From the NCBI GenBank assembly GCA_949752745.1, contig OX457027.1, forward strand, positions 13,423,556 through 13,487,555: a stretch of 64,000 nt of DNA, given 5' to 3'. A program made the translations under genes and the position numbers. Each line of letters opens with the position of its first letter. Position 1 is the first letter of the stretch. The notes under the pieces are model-generated. The model saw only the letters and a list, made by a program, of their open reading frames with translations, did no database searches and had not been told where the DNA came from. The DNA comes from Protula sp. h YS-2021. Its lineage: Eukaryota > Annelida > Polychaeta > Sabellida > Serpulidae. Of this stretch, positions 23,432 to 33,700 are shown one piece after another.

Positions 23432-24043
23432 TTTGTTCAGTGAACACGAGCAGGTTCAACCGGAAGTCTCGGAATCTCACACCGTGATTGCGACGACATC
23501 ACTCACGGTTCCGTTAACACGACCATAGCCTCTGTCTCTGCCACAAGCTACAGTGTCGCATACTGCGCAATCCACAGCGCATCAGCACTCGCCGCTAGAG
23601 GACTTCAGGGCTTTCAGGCCAGTACGTACTCCGACGCCGCCAGGGATGGAGCTTCCACCGGGAGAGTGGGAAGAGGCTTCCACTACGTATTTTTCGGCAG
23701 TGGATGTCCCCTTTAAAGACATTCTGAAGTTTATTGCCGACAATTCTGCAGCTTCAATAGTGACTTTACAACAACACGTCAGTCGGCCAGCCCTCTTTTT
23801 TGGCTCAAGCGCAGCCCCATCAGCGGGAGGATTTCATGGCGTTGTCTACAGCTCCCTGCGTCACTAGTGTCTTACAGGCAAGCATGGAAGAACTGCAGTC
23901 AATGCAGCAAACTCGCCCACGTCCTTGGTCGCGTTTGTGCCTTTGAAGGTACTACGTGTGAAGACGGCAGCTTATCAATCCAGTGGTGGGGTCTTGCTCG
24001 TACACCCGCAAGTGTATCCCAGAGATATGGCTCCGTGGCTTTC
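23429..24043 (+). repeat. 615-bp exact direct repeat, copy 2
   Basis: Second copy of 22506-23120. This copy continues into the rest of the gag-like core at 24044, so it is the one in the native context on the right, while copy 1 has the native context on the left. Confidence 0.9.
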
Positions 24044-24889
24044 CAAGATCACGTCGGATTCAAGTGTACCGCCAACGGAACGTGACTGTAAACATTTGGA
24101 GGAGACGATCAGGAAGGCAAGGCGCACTCTGCTCTTTCAAGACACAGCATTTCAGTTTGTCGATTCGGGCACCAATGAGCTGTTTGATAGTGTGTTCGAC
24201 TCAGTAGTGGCAGCATCGTCGGACTTATTAAAGTTAAATGCGTATTTACTGTTTTCGTTGGTTATCCTGCGCAGGGATCAAGTGTTGCCACACTCGAATA
24301 TTGCAGCGGAAGACGCGAGGAAATTGCGGTTTCCCACCATTGCTAATCAGGGGAACGTGTTCCCACCGCACATTCTCCAGCCAATTATCGATGCGGCTCA
24401 TATGCGCTCACAAGATGCTCTGATGCGGACAGCACTCACACCATGAACTGTTCAGTCGAAGAAACGTCATACGGCGTCTTTGCCTACAACTACGCCACGG
24501 AAGAGGTCCACTTCCCCGCCAGTGTCGATACCTCAGCCGAAGAAAAGCAAACTTGACTACAGGCTTCTACTCCTAAGCAGAGGTAGCAACCAATTAAAGT
24601 ATCCGACAGAGATCACAGGACGATCTCTGTCCGAAACTTTCGGTTTTTGCGAAAAAATCGGTTGGGCCATGTCAAGAATTGAACGTAGTTGTGCCCGTAG
24701 GCGGAAGGCTAAGGAAGTTTTGCAGCCTGGCAGGCTTTGAAAGTTCTCAAAAACGTGGTTCGACGGTTACGTTTGGTTTACCCTCTGCCGTTTGCAAGGG
24801 ATACGTCGGGGTGTCAGGTCTTGCCACCGCTTGCCAGGCTTCCCAATAGCAACGTATCACGCTCGGGACAAGCAACGTGCGTTGCAGCA

Positions 24890-26157
24890 GATGATTCACG
24901 ATTTGTTAGTAAAAAAGCCATAGAAAAGATGCCAATAGGCACACCGGCGTTTTTCAGTCGTGTCTTTCTGGTTCCCAAAAGATCGGGGGGTTGGCGGCTT
25001 GTCATAGATTTGTCGCAGCTCAGTCAGTTTCTCCATCTCACGTCCTTTACGATGGTTACTCCGCAGTTGATCAAGGCCACTTTGGCACAGGGCATGTGGA
25101 CGTGTCGGTGGATCTATCAGATGCATATCTACACATACTACACATTCGCATGCATCAGTCGGTTCGTCCTTTTCTCGCGTTTACGGTTGCGGATCAAAAT
25201 TATTGGTTTCTAGCCCTACCGTTAGGCCTTACGACGACTCCCTTAGTGTTTACTCAAGTTATGTCGGTAGTCAAAGGGTGGAGTAGCAAAGAAGGGTTTC
25301 TGTTGTTTCAATATCTCGACGATTGGTTGTTAGTCAATACGGACAGGCAGTTGCTTCTGACACAAGTGGACGTCTTGTTGAGTCGCTGCACTGCTCTGGG
25401 TTTGTTGGTCAACCACAAGAAATCGGAACTTATTCCAACGCAGAAGATCATATTTCTCGGGGAGTTGCTAGACTTTATGTGTGCCAGGGCTTTCCCACAC
25501 AGGACAGAATCCGCAAGATTATGTCTCTCATTGCCAGGGTGGTCTATTCATCCAGGCCTCGGGTAGCACAACTGGAATCCCTTCTAGGATTGTTGGTGGC
25601 AACGGAGAAGACGGTCGAGCAGAGCAGATGTCACTTTCGCGAGTTTCAGGGTGTAGTTCTCAAGGCTTTGCGTCACGGCAGGTTACCGGGTCATCGTGTA
25701 GCGTTTTCTTTGTTAGCTCTCAGGGATTTGGATTGGTGGTCGTCTCAACCCAATCTTTTGAAGGGATACCGTTTGCTCGGGCAGCTCCATCGAGGCAAGT
25801 ACAGACGGATGCGTCTTGCACCGGTTGGGGTGTGGTCTTCCAAAAGGGTGTGTGGAAAGGTTCTTGGTCAAGCCCAGAGCAACGGTTGCACGTCAATGTT
25901 TTGGAGATGAAGGCAGTCTTGATAGCTTGTCAGACTCTTCGATCATTTTTCTGCACGGTCACGTGGTTCAGTTCCTGTTTGACTTCCCTCCGTCGTCTCT
26001 CATGATGAAAGTTCTGGTGAAGGTTTGGCACGAGAAGCCTCGGCGCCTACTTTTGTTGTCTCCCGATCTTCCAGATCTGTCTTGGTTTCCTTGGTTGATG
26101 CGGTTACCGTGCGTCTTGAGTCGTCACGTACCCTCGGGGAAGCAGCAGATACGATAA
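24890..26157 (+). pseudogene. DIRS-like retroelement 2: reverse transcriptase and RNase H
   Basis: The reverse transcriptase reads in two overlapping frames: FFSRVFLVPKRSGGWRLVID (about 24950-25010), then after a frameshift VDVSVDLSDAYLHILH, FLALPLGLTTTP and the active-site motif FQYLDDWLLV at about 25309-25335. After another shift at about 25480 comes the connection domain with ARVVYSSRPRVAQLESLLG. RNase H follows with VQTDASCTGWGVVF and HVNVLEMKAVLIA (25800-25930). An internal deletion then joins to a segment starting FPPSSLMMKVLVKVW (about 25985), which in DIRS pol lies between RNase H and the tyrosine recombinase. No recombinase is seen before the element ends near 26157. Reverse transcriptase and RNase H make element DNA. 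The copy is dead but retains its catalytic Asp pair. Confidence 0.85.
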
Positions 26158-26404
26158 CGCCTATAATAACTGTAGGCCATGAGACTTTAGAACTCTATCG
26201 ATTTCACTGAGTATTGCATAGTTGGAAACTGAGAGTAAAAAGGGGTGTAAAATGAAATAATAGTTTTCATACTGATCATATTATTCAGGGTTCAATCATT
26301 GCTTGAGTGTCATACGTCTGTCTGTCCGCGAAAATGTCCGTAGTTTAGAAAATTGCTCTTTTTTCGGATTAGGAAGAATGTGATTGGTTTAGGGTTGCTA
26401 TCTA

Positions 26405-26431
26405 TAGGAAACAGTGGTGGGGATAATGCAC
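26405..26431 (-). repeat. 27-bp motif, inverted partner of 18099-18125
   Basis: On the - strand it begins GTGCATTATCCCCACCACTG, 25 of 27 matches to the motif at 18099. A hairpin lies shortly after (26471-26505, around TTTCGAGCGCTTCGTGC), with ends CATTTC and GAAATT. Confidence 0.45.
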
Positions 26432-26526
26432 TTCTATACCTTACTCCGTTTACCTTATAAAATCCTAATTTCATTTCGAGCGCTTCGTGCTCTCATGAAA
26501 TTCATAATTTTAGTCCTTTGGTGAGC

Positions 26527-26840
26527 TTCGTTTGATAATTACAAAAGTGCGATGCCTGCATAGGCATGCAGTTAGTCAGACAATTAGACAAACAATCCGT
26601 AACCTGCCTATCGCAAAGACTGTAGGTAGAACTCAGAAATGCTTTTGTTGTTGCAGGCCCAAATAGGAAAAAAATAGCTGTTGAAAAAAAATATATCTGT
26701 TTAGACATGGCGGAGAAAAGAAGTGACTATACGGTATAATGTGAATTTTTAATAAAACGTGCTTCTACGAACATTCCAATATATAAGATCATATACCTAG
26801 CCGTAACATGAAATATAGCGTATAATAAGCGAAAACCACT
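26527..26840 (+). repeat. 314-bp segment E, copy 2
   Basis: Identical by eye to 23118-23431. It lies about 370 bp past the end of the DIRS-like pol remnant and about 420 bp upstream of the first open frame leading to the P-element-like transposase. Which element owns it is unclear. Confidence 0.9.
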
Positions 26841-27261
26841 GAAGGGGTAGCGATTCAGGGGAAAATTTTGAGCGATAATTCGTGTAAATCACGATAGCTA
26901 CAGGTTAGCTCTGACTTATTAACTTCGTATATCTCTCTCTACGCCGAACCTTAGTATCTGACCGCTTTTGGAGCTAGAATTAGGAGTGAGAGAAAACAAA
27001 ATTGGCCACATTAGATCATAAGTGCTGACAGCAGAATGTCAAATTGTGACTCCGTTATAAGCTGAATCACACTTACCGTAGTCCCAGTGGACCCTTCCTG
27101 TCTTCCTAGGTCAGAAAGGGTCACAGCTCCTGTAATAGAAATGACCATTGATCTGAACTTTCGAGGCTATAGATCTTTGGGCGCACGTTCCAGGACACCG
27201 AGGTTCGGACTATCAGGCTTTTTCTTTAAAAAAAAAACACATACACACGCGCACACAACTG

Positions 27262-28318
27262 AGAAGTATCATGGCGCATTATTTTCGACCTCGGTCAAAC
27301 CAAAGACCTTCACAAACTGTTCAATACCTTTAATAGTTCCTCGGTTAAATCAAAACAGCAATTCGGTCACGCTTACAGTGCTACGAGTGGGCATGACACT
27401 TTTCTTGAAGACTGCTTAAAGTACTTAGAATCTCTCAAAATTCCGGGTTCAAAACGCGGGTTGCCCTGCATACAGGGCTGGAAATGGTCGATTATTAGTT
27501 TGCGGCTTTTGTGGGAAGATTTGAAAATTGAAGGTTTCAGGTATTTTTTGACAAACAGGCTGAACCAAGATTGTGTCGAAAATTTATTTTCAGTGATTAG
27601 GGGCCGCGGGGGGAACAGGGACAATCCAAACCCGCAGCAATTCCGAGCAGCATTTAGGCAAATAGTTGTTGAGAAGTTGTTAGTTCAAGGTGAAACGTCA
27701 AACTGTAATACTGACGTTGACAAAATTTTATTGGATTTGTCGAGCATTGCCTCCAATACTGAAGACAGTACTTTTCAAGCATATGGGTTAGATGTGGGAA
27801 ACTTTGTTACACCCCAGTTATTAACTGTAGCCGATGTTACACGAAAAACAAATGATTTACCTTTTCACAATGTTGCAGCGTATATTGCCGGTTATTTGTT
27901 AAAAAAGATAAAGTTTAATTGCAATCCATGTTCTAAGAAATTCAACGCCACGGACATTCCAGAAACTGATGGGATGTATTTATTTTTGAAAGAGAAGGTT
28001 TTTCAAGAGCAGGGAAGTTTAGTGTTTCCTTCTGTCGTGTTCACAAATATGGTGGCAAATCTTGAAAAAAGCTATGTGTTGCTATTTCCTAATATTATGC
28101 ATTCTTCAAGGATTATGTTCAGGCTTTTCAATGGTGTAAAATCGATTTACGATGGTTTAGTGTCTTGTAATAATGCGGACTGTCATTTAAAGATGGAAAA
28201 GATTGTAAATTTGTATTTGAGAATACCTGTTCATGCGTCGCTAAAAAGGGCCAATATTGCCAGCGTAGATTCTGGTGGAAAGCGCAACAGACAGGTTTTA
28301 AAATTAATGCACCTTTGA
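27262..28318 (+). pseudogene. P-element/THAP9-like transposase, C-terminal half
   Basis: An open frame of about 350 codons ends at a TGA at 28316-28318. It reads through KDLHKLFNTFNSS, a segment ending GSKRGLPCIQGW, then YFLTNRLNQDCVENLFSVIR and RGGNRDNPNPQQFRAAFRQI, the hallmark C-terminal signature of P-element and THAP9 transposases. Near residue 210 is AAYIAGYLLKKI, also typical. The frame is clean, so decay is recent or selection has held it. The N-terminal THAP zinc finger, the coiled coil, the GTP-binding region and the early catalytic residues are absent; upstream are an A run and a CA microsatellite (27226-27257) and then non-coding sequence. It is therefore a 5'-truncated copy unless spliced exons lie upstream. 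No terminal inverted repeats were identified. Confidence 0.85.
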
Positions 28319-28945
28319 GAAAAATTTAACACCCTCTCACATGTGCATTTTTTTATTTTTTTTTTATTTTTATCATGAAGGATTTGGTGCAAGAATTGGG
28401 TATTTTCAAAGGGAAATGTTCTTTGTATTTAAAATGATTGATCAATAAAAGTCTGAAAGATGACGTTGTAATAAAAATAAATTTGAATTTGAAGTTGTTT
28501 GCGTTTTTATCGTGTTCTTTTCCATCCCGATCCACTGAAAAAAAACCTTTTCAAAGCCTGTTATGACAGGTGTTTGTTTTGAAAGCCGAGCAGCAGGCCA
28601 CTACGACCACCAGAGGCGCTAATGAGGCTCTGGCTATTTGAATATTCGTATAGCTACATAAGAAGTGACCCGTCTTGGCTATGAAGGTCTTTGGTCAAAC
28701 TACAAGCTTGAGTAAAGAGTTGTTTTGCAACTGTAGATTCATTGTTGTTGAGGGTGATAATGGGGGATTCTTTATCCTGATCTAAAGAAAACATCTATTT
28801 TTCTCAGTACAGAATTGTTATTTGACCACAACAATTGTGCGCCATATTTATAATTGGACCATTTATGTGATGCACCCTTTTTAGAATAACGCCATTGGCC
28901 CAAGTCGTGCTCCGAGATTGGGACAGTTGAGATCAATGATATGTT
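28319..28945. other. 3' flank of the P-like transposase
   Basis: T- and A-rich sequence that includes AATAAA at about 28443, usable as a poly(A) signal for the transposase frame. Nothing else was recognised. Confidence 0.4.
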
Positions 28946-29311
28946 ATAAGCCAAATCACACTTTGGGCGTTCCCAATAAAAATGCGCCAAAGTTCCTGCG
29001 TTTCGAATAAAATGACCGGGTAAAAAATGAAAGAAATGATAGAGAGATTTCGCCTAAATGTCAAATTTCTCTTGCACCAAAGAGCAATCGGGTTTTTAAC
29101 AACCCGTTTGATATTTTAAAAACTTATTAAAAGTTTTAACAAATGGTTTCAAGTTTCATTTTCTTTTATGTTCCGAGTATGAGCTGTTTTTGCGATATTT
29201 CTTCCATATTTTTCTATCATTTCTTTCATTTCTTTACCCGGTTCCCACGCAGTCGAAATTCAAAATTCTTGCGCATTTTATTCGAAACACCGAAAGTGTG
29301 ATTTGGCTTAT
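28946..29311. mobile_element. Family A MITE, reverse orientation
   Basis: Ends ATAAGCCAAATCACACTTTG and AAAGTGTGATTTGGCTTAT form the inverted repeat. Compared with 2214-2579 it is inverted: its left interior is TTCCCAATAAAAATGCGCC and its right interior GCGCATTTTATTCGAAACAC. It lies on one side of a NADAR fragment, and a directly opposed copy lies on the other. Confidence 0.88.
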
Positions 29312-29433
29312 TTATAAGAAATATCACTCTTGCTAGGAAGGAAGCAAATACCTTCAACACTGCTCTTCTGCAGCGAAACCTCAACACGCTCGACGACACG
29401 CTCGATCGGGCTCGTCAGTTTGGCTGATCAGTC

Positions 29434-29838
29434 CTAACCATTGTATCCAATATCTTCAGTCGTTGCGCTTCTTTCCCCACTTATGTTATCTCTCAGTTCC
29501 ATGTGTAATTTGCCCAACATGTTCTTCCCAGGCCAGTTTTCGAAGCCTGTAATCTGATCTGCTCCTTAGATAGGCTGCTAAACCAGAATTGGTCTCCAGG
29601 TACTGCCTGTCCAATGACTTCTTGTAGTTTTCGTCTGTATTCAGGGGCACACCTCTCCCTTGCGTGTAAGATGTACCTCATTATGTTCAGCCTCTCGTTC
29701 TTCCAGTCTGTCGGCAAGCTTCTCCCTCGTCTTTTGGCAGCAACCGCATTGTTTTGTTTACAAATTTCTTGTGCGGGTTGCACTTTGTCGTAGTACAGCG
29801 CCTTCATGTAGTTGTAAGCATGCTCTGAGTCATCTGGG
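29434..29838 (-). pseudogene. NADAR (YbiA-like) domain fragment
   Basis: On the - strand the sequence reads PDDSEHAYNYMKALYYDK, then AAKRRGRSLPTDWKNERLNI, then GDQFWFSSLSKEQI, the central NADAR pattern (SxEHAYxxxKA, a KxxGR turn, W...R..IM). A frameshift at about 29540 is followed by FENWPGKNMLGKLHMELRDN, the conserved NADAR C-terminus, and a stop at 29434-29436. NADAR proteins act on NAD- or ADP-ribose-linked substrates; in bacteria some remove ADP-ribose from DNA guanine. The N-terminal third with the first conserved loop is missing: the frame runs directly into the MITE at 29836. The single frameshift could be real decay or a sequence error. This is an isolated fragment with no other exon recognised. 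Confidence 0.8.
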
Positions 29839-30195
29839 ACTAAATCACACTTTGGGTGTTCGAATAAAATGCGCAAAATTTTTAACATCGACTGTGAAGG
29901 AACCAGACAAAAATTAAAGAAATAATAGAAAAATATAGAAGAAATATAGCAAAACGGCCCATACTCGGCACATAAAAGAAATTGAAACTTAAATCTATTT
30001 GTTAAAACTTCTTAAAATTTTTAAAAATAGTATACGGGTTGATAAAAACACGATTGCTCGTTGGTGCAACACAAATTTGACATTTAGGCAAAATCTCTCC
30101 AGCATTTCTTTCATTTTTTACCCGATTAGTTTGTATTCAAAGCGCAGAATTTTTGCGCATTTTATTGGGAACACCGAAAGTGTATTTTGGATTAT
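29836..30195. mobile_element. Family A MITE abutting the NADAR fragment
   Basis: Left end TAAATCACACTTTGGGTGTT with GAATAAAATGCGCAAAATTT, right end GCGCATTTTATTGGGAACAC then AAAGTGTATTTTGGATTAT. It has the same orientation as 2214-2579 and is opposite to 28946-29311. More worn than those copies. Its left end replaces the expected continuation of the NADAR frame. Sequence from 30196 to 30734 shows no exon. Confidence 0.8.
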
Positions 30196-30734
30196 TTATA
30201 TAAACGGGATGCAAATTTGGCAAATCTTTCTACTCATATTCCCTAGTTTGCGATACTTGACATAAGCCCCTAAATTAGTTTTTAAAATAATGTGTGATAT
30301 TCTGCATCCTTCATAGCTTGTTTCTGAATATACTTCTAATGAAGTGGAGTTTTTAAACCTTCCAGTCTTTTCTATCATTTCTTATATTTAACACAGCATC
30401 AGAATCGTTCTGTAGATTCAAAAGAGCTAATAGGCGAATTCATGATTTGAATATACTACAATAAAAGGTTTGGCGTTTCGACTGCATCATATTGCATTTA
30501 ACGTATAAAGAAATGATAAAACCAAAAGGCCTAAAAGTCAAAACACTGTAACTCTCTCAGACCAATGTTTTTTATCAACTGCAAAAACATGATGCGCGAT
30601 ATCTTTTACAGATCTGGCGGGTTCTGTGAAGGTTTCAATGATTTTGTGAAGTCACTGATTTGACTGATTCACTTTAATATATTTTAACTTTCTATATAAC
30701 TATTGTATTTTTCATCAACGTCTATGCTTTGCAG

Positions 30735-33700
30735 AAAGCTGTTGAAGATCTGTACAAGTTCCGAGACAACTTCTTTGAAAATCATGGAATTGAAAAAGCC
30801 TTAGAAAAGAATAATCTTGTTGCAAGTGAATTGGAAGTAGTGATCTCCAAGCTTGAAGAAGCACCCGGTTGGTATAATGCTCTAAATTTAGTGTGAACTC
30901 TGAATTTATCCTGTATATTTGGTCAGTTTGAAAGGATATTTTTTTATTATTGCCTTTTTCTCTTGTTCCTGTTAGCGACTTCGGGTGAAAAGTTGAAGGC
31001 TTCGCTTTCATTTCAGATGACATCAAACAAACAGCAACGTTTCACATGCTAAAGGGAAAAGCACTGAATGTTGTCCCGGATTTCAATCAAAATGCATTGG
31101 ACAGGTAATACATTTTATATTTGAGCAGCTGCAATTTTTTCCCAGTTTTAAAAAGTCAATACTTCTTTAAGTAAGTTTCCGGTTCTTTCAGTAAAATCCT
31201 ATGAAAGTGCTTTGTTCCAGGTTATCGTTAACATTTGATTATAAAATCTATAAATCTTATTAACGCAAGTGGCATCTTAACAGGCCCTTGTCGTATAAAT
31301 GATGAAGCACTTATATTTGAAACTAGGGTTCGCAATTTTGGAAAAGTTTCTGTTACCAAGGATTTTTTATAGGTCTTTAATCGCAGTTACCGACATTTTA
31401 TGGTGCATATTCATTGTGTGTGTATAATGTGTTGGAAGTCGAGCTCACCCGTCGATTTTGTATAATTTATAGCGTGGTATCGAATACCCCCCCCCCCCAA
31501 CTTCCCTCCGCGCCCTCGTTCCTCAAGTGCAGGTCTATTTAATGAACGAAAATTAATTCCATGCGTGAAGTTATTTATGCGATGCTTTTCGGGAAATCTT
31601 AGGAACTTGAAGCCTTTTTTTTTTCTTTTTTGAATAAAATCATTCTGAGGAGAAATGTTATGATAAGTTATGTCCAAGTTGTTTGAAATCCGATGCTCGT
31701 TTTAGACAGAGAACTCGTTTGCTTAGCAGCGGTACCATCCGCACCATTGGTTGGAGAAGTTTGCTCATCTCTCTGTACCTTCCCAACTCGTAGTTTCGAG
31801 TCCTTCATTGACTAAAACATTGTCTTGTTACGCATTCTCAAAAAAATATGCCCCATTATATCGATTAGGCAGAAAACGCAATCTTGTGTTTACAGATGCG
31901 AAAAGATAAACATATTGAGTTAATTCTATTTTCGTTTATTGATGCATAATACGGTTAACAAAGTGAACAATTTGAGTGTCAGTTAAGTACTATTTTAAGT
32001 ACTATTTTAAGTACTATTTTTAGTACTATTTTAAGTACTATTTTTAGTACTATTTTTTTATAACCATAAATATTTTTAGTTGAACTAACCGAAATAATCG
32101 ACATGTCGGTTTCGAGCGTATGACCTGAAACACGAATCTAACCATGAGAAGGAAAAGATGCCGTTAAAGTACACGACTTTTTGCTTCGTTTTTCAGCCTG
32201 GCGAAGGCTGTCAAATTAGAACCGACACTAATAGAGGCGTGGATTCATCTCGGCGAATGCTACTGGAAGAAGGGTGACGTGAGCGGTGCGAACAACTGCT
32301 TCTTGGGTGCCTTAAATCATGTGTGTATTTTTTTTTTTTGGGGGGGGGGGGATAGGGGGGGGGGGACTTTCGAGCACGTATATTATTTTGGGGGCTATGA
32401 ATCGTGAACTTGATTTTTTTGGGTTAGGAAGGGGGTTCTATATCTTCGTTGGATCATGTTTTCGGGTAGTTAAGTCGTATTCGTCATTTTTAGATGCTTT
32501 AATTCCACTGTCGGACCAAGATAGTTGTGTGCAAACATTTTTCGTACATTCTAATGCCTGAATTGTTTACTTTAAACACAATACTAACCAACCACTCCTG
32601 TAAAACATGCATTTACCCCAGACTGCAGAATTTTTACCTTTAAAATTGAATTGAAATTGAAGAATACGCAACCAAGTTTCAGAGAGTTGTCTCTGATCTT
32701 GTTTTGGCACTATTTTAAAGAGAAAACACATTCTAAAACGTGCAGTTTTGTTAACAGGGCAAAGATAAGAGGGCGCTTCGAAATCTGTCCATGGTTGTGA
32801 GGCAGCTCGGCTCTACTGCTGAAGAGAAAATGAAGAATATTCTTGATGGTGTTGAAAAGGCGAGGGAAGCTGTGTCGCTTGACATTGCGGATGGCAAATC
32901 TTGGTGTACGTCGCCTTGCAGTCATTTTCAAGTCGTTAGACCTCACATTTATGAGACTATAAAGTGAAATGTTACAGTTGCTGAGCTTTGAGTTGTGTGA
33001 TAAAGTCGTGTATCAGTCTACTTTTGGGTGTATAATACGATACATATCAGGCCAGTAAGTGGTCGGTGAAAGGTTTTAAAAAAGACTCCATGCTGGATCA
33101 TGGATTTCTAAATTCACCAGCCAATGGTTTTGGTCGAATCAAAGCCCAAGCATTTAGCCAAAAGTGATGTCAAAACCGTGCACCTTTTCGCCAGTCAGTC
33201 AGTGTAACGTAATGTTCAAAACATACCAATGATATACCGAATGGTGATTTCCTTGCAGCATCCTTTAAACCCTGACGAGTGATGATTTACTTGTTTCATT
33301 TCAGTGATACTTGGCAACGCGTACCTTTCCCAGTTTTTCACAAACCAAGACCCAAAGGTACTTCAGCAGTGTTCAAGTGCGTACAGCCAGGCGGTGAGTA
33401 GATACACGTGTCTTAATATCTTAGACGCCGGTCGATGTTAATAGAAGAGAGGGTTTTATTATTCCCACAGTCAGCATAGAATCTATAAGACTGTTGCGAA
33501 ATAAGCCGATGATTTTCCATTTCCTACACTATGTAAAATATTGCCAGATTTGTTCGAGTATCTTTCAATATTCGGTTATCAGTCTAAAGAAATAAATTTA
33601 GTTTCTTTAATTTTATGAAGTGTTTTGAACCTTGTGAAGTGTATTGAAGTTTCTTGGTAGAAAGTGAACTGTTTTTGTTTTAATTAATTATATTTATGGC

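Larger units (their letters stand above)
21685..24570 (+). pseudogene. DIRS-like retroelement 2: gag-like region
   Basis: A chain of open segments in shifting frames, starting near the ATG at 21685 and continuing through 22021-22479, 22630-22944 and 23925-24446, reads as a Ser/Pro-rich N-terminal part followed by a helical gag-like core. The core contains LEETIRKARRTLLFQDTAFQ and a segment around LLKLNAYLLFSLVILRRDQ. A basic tail with PRKRSTSPPVSIPQPKKSKL lies at 24495-24560. Stops at about 21999, 22477 and 22600 and frameshifts near 22890 break it. The segment 22506-23120 is duplicated exactly at 23429-24043 with a foreign 308-bp spacer, see the separate entries. The reverse transcriptase at 24890-25480 supports the element assignment. 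Confidence 0.6.
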
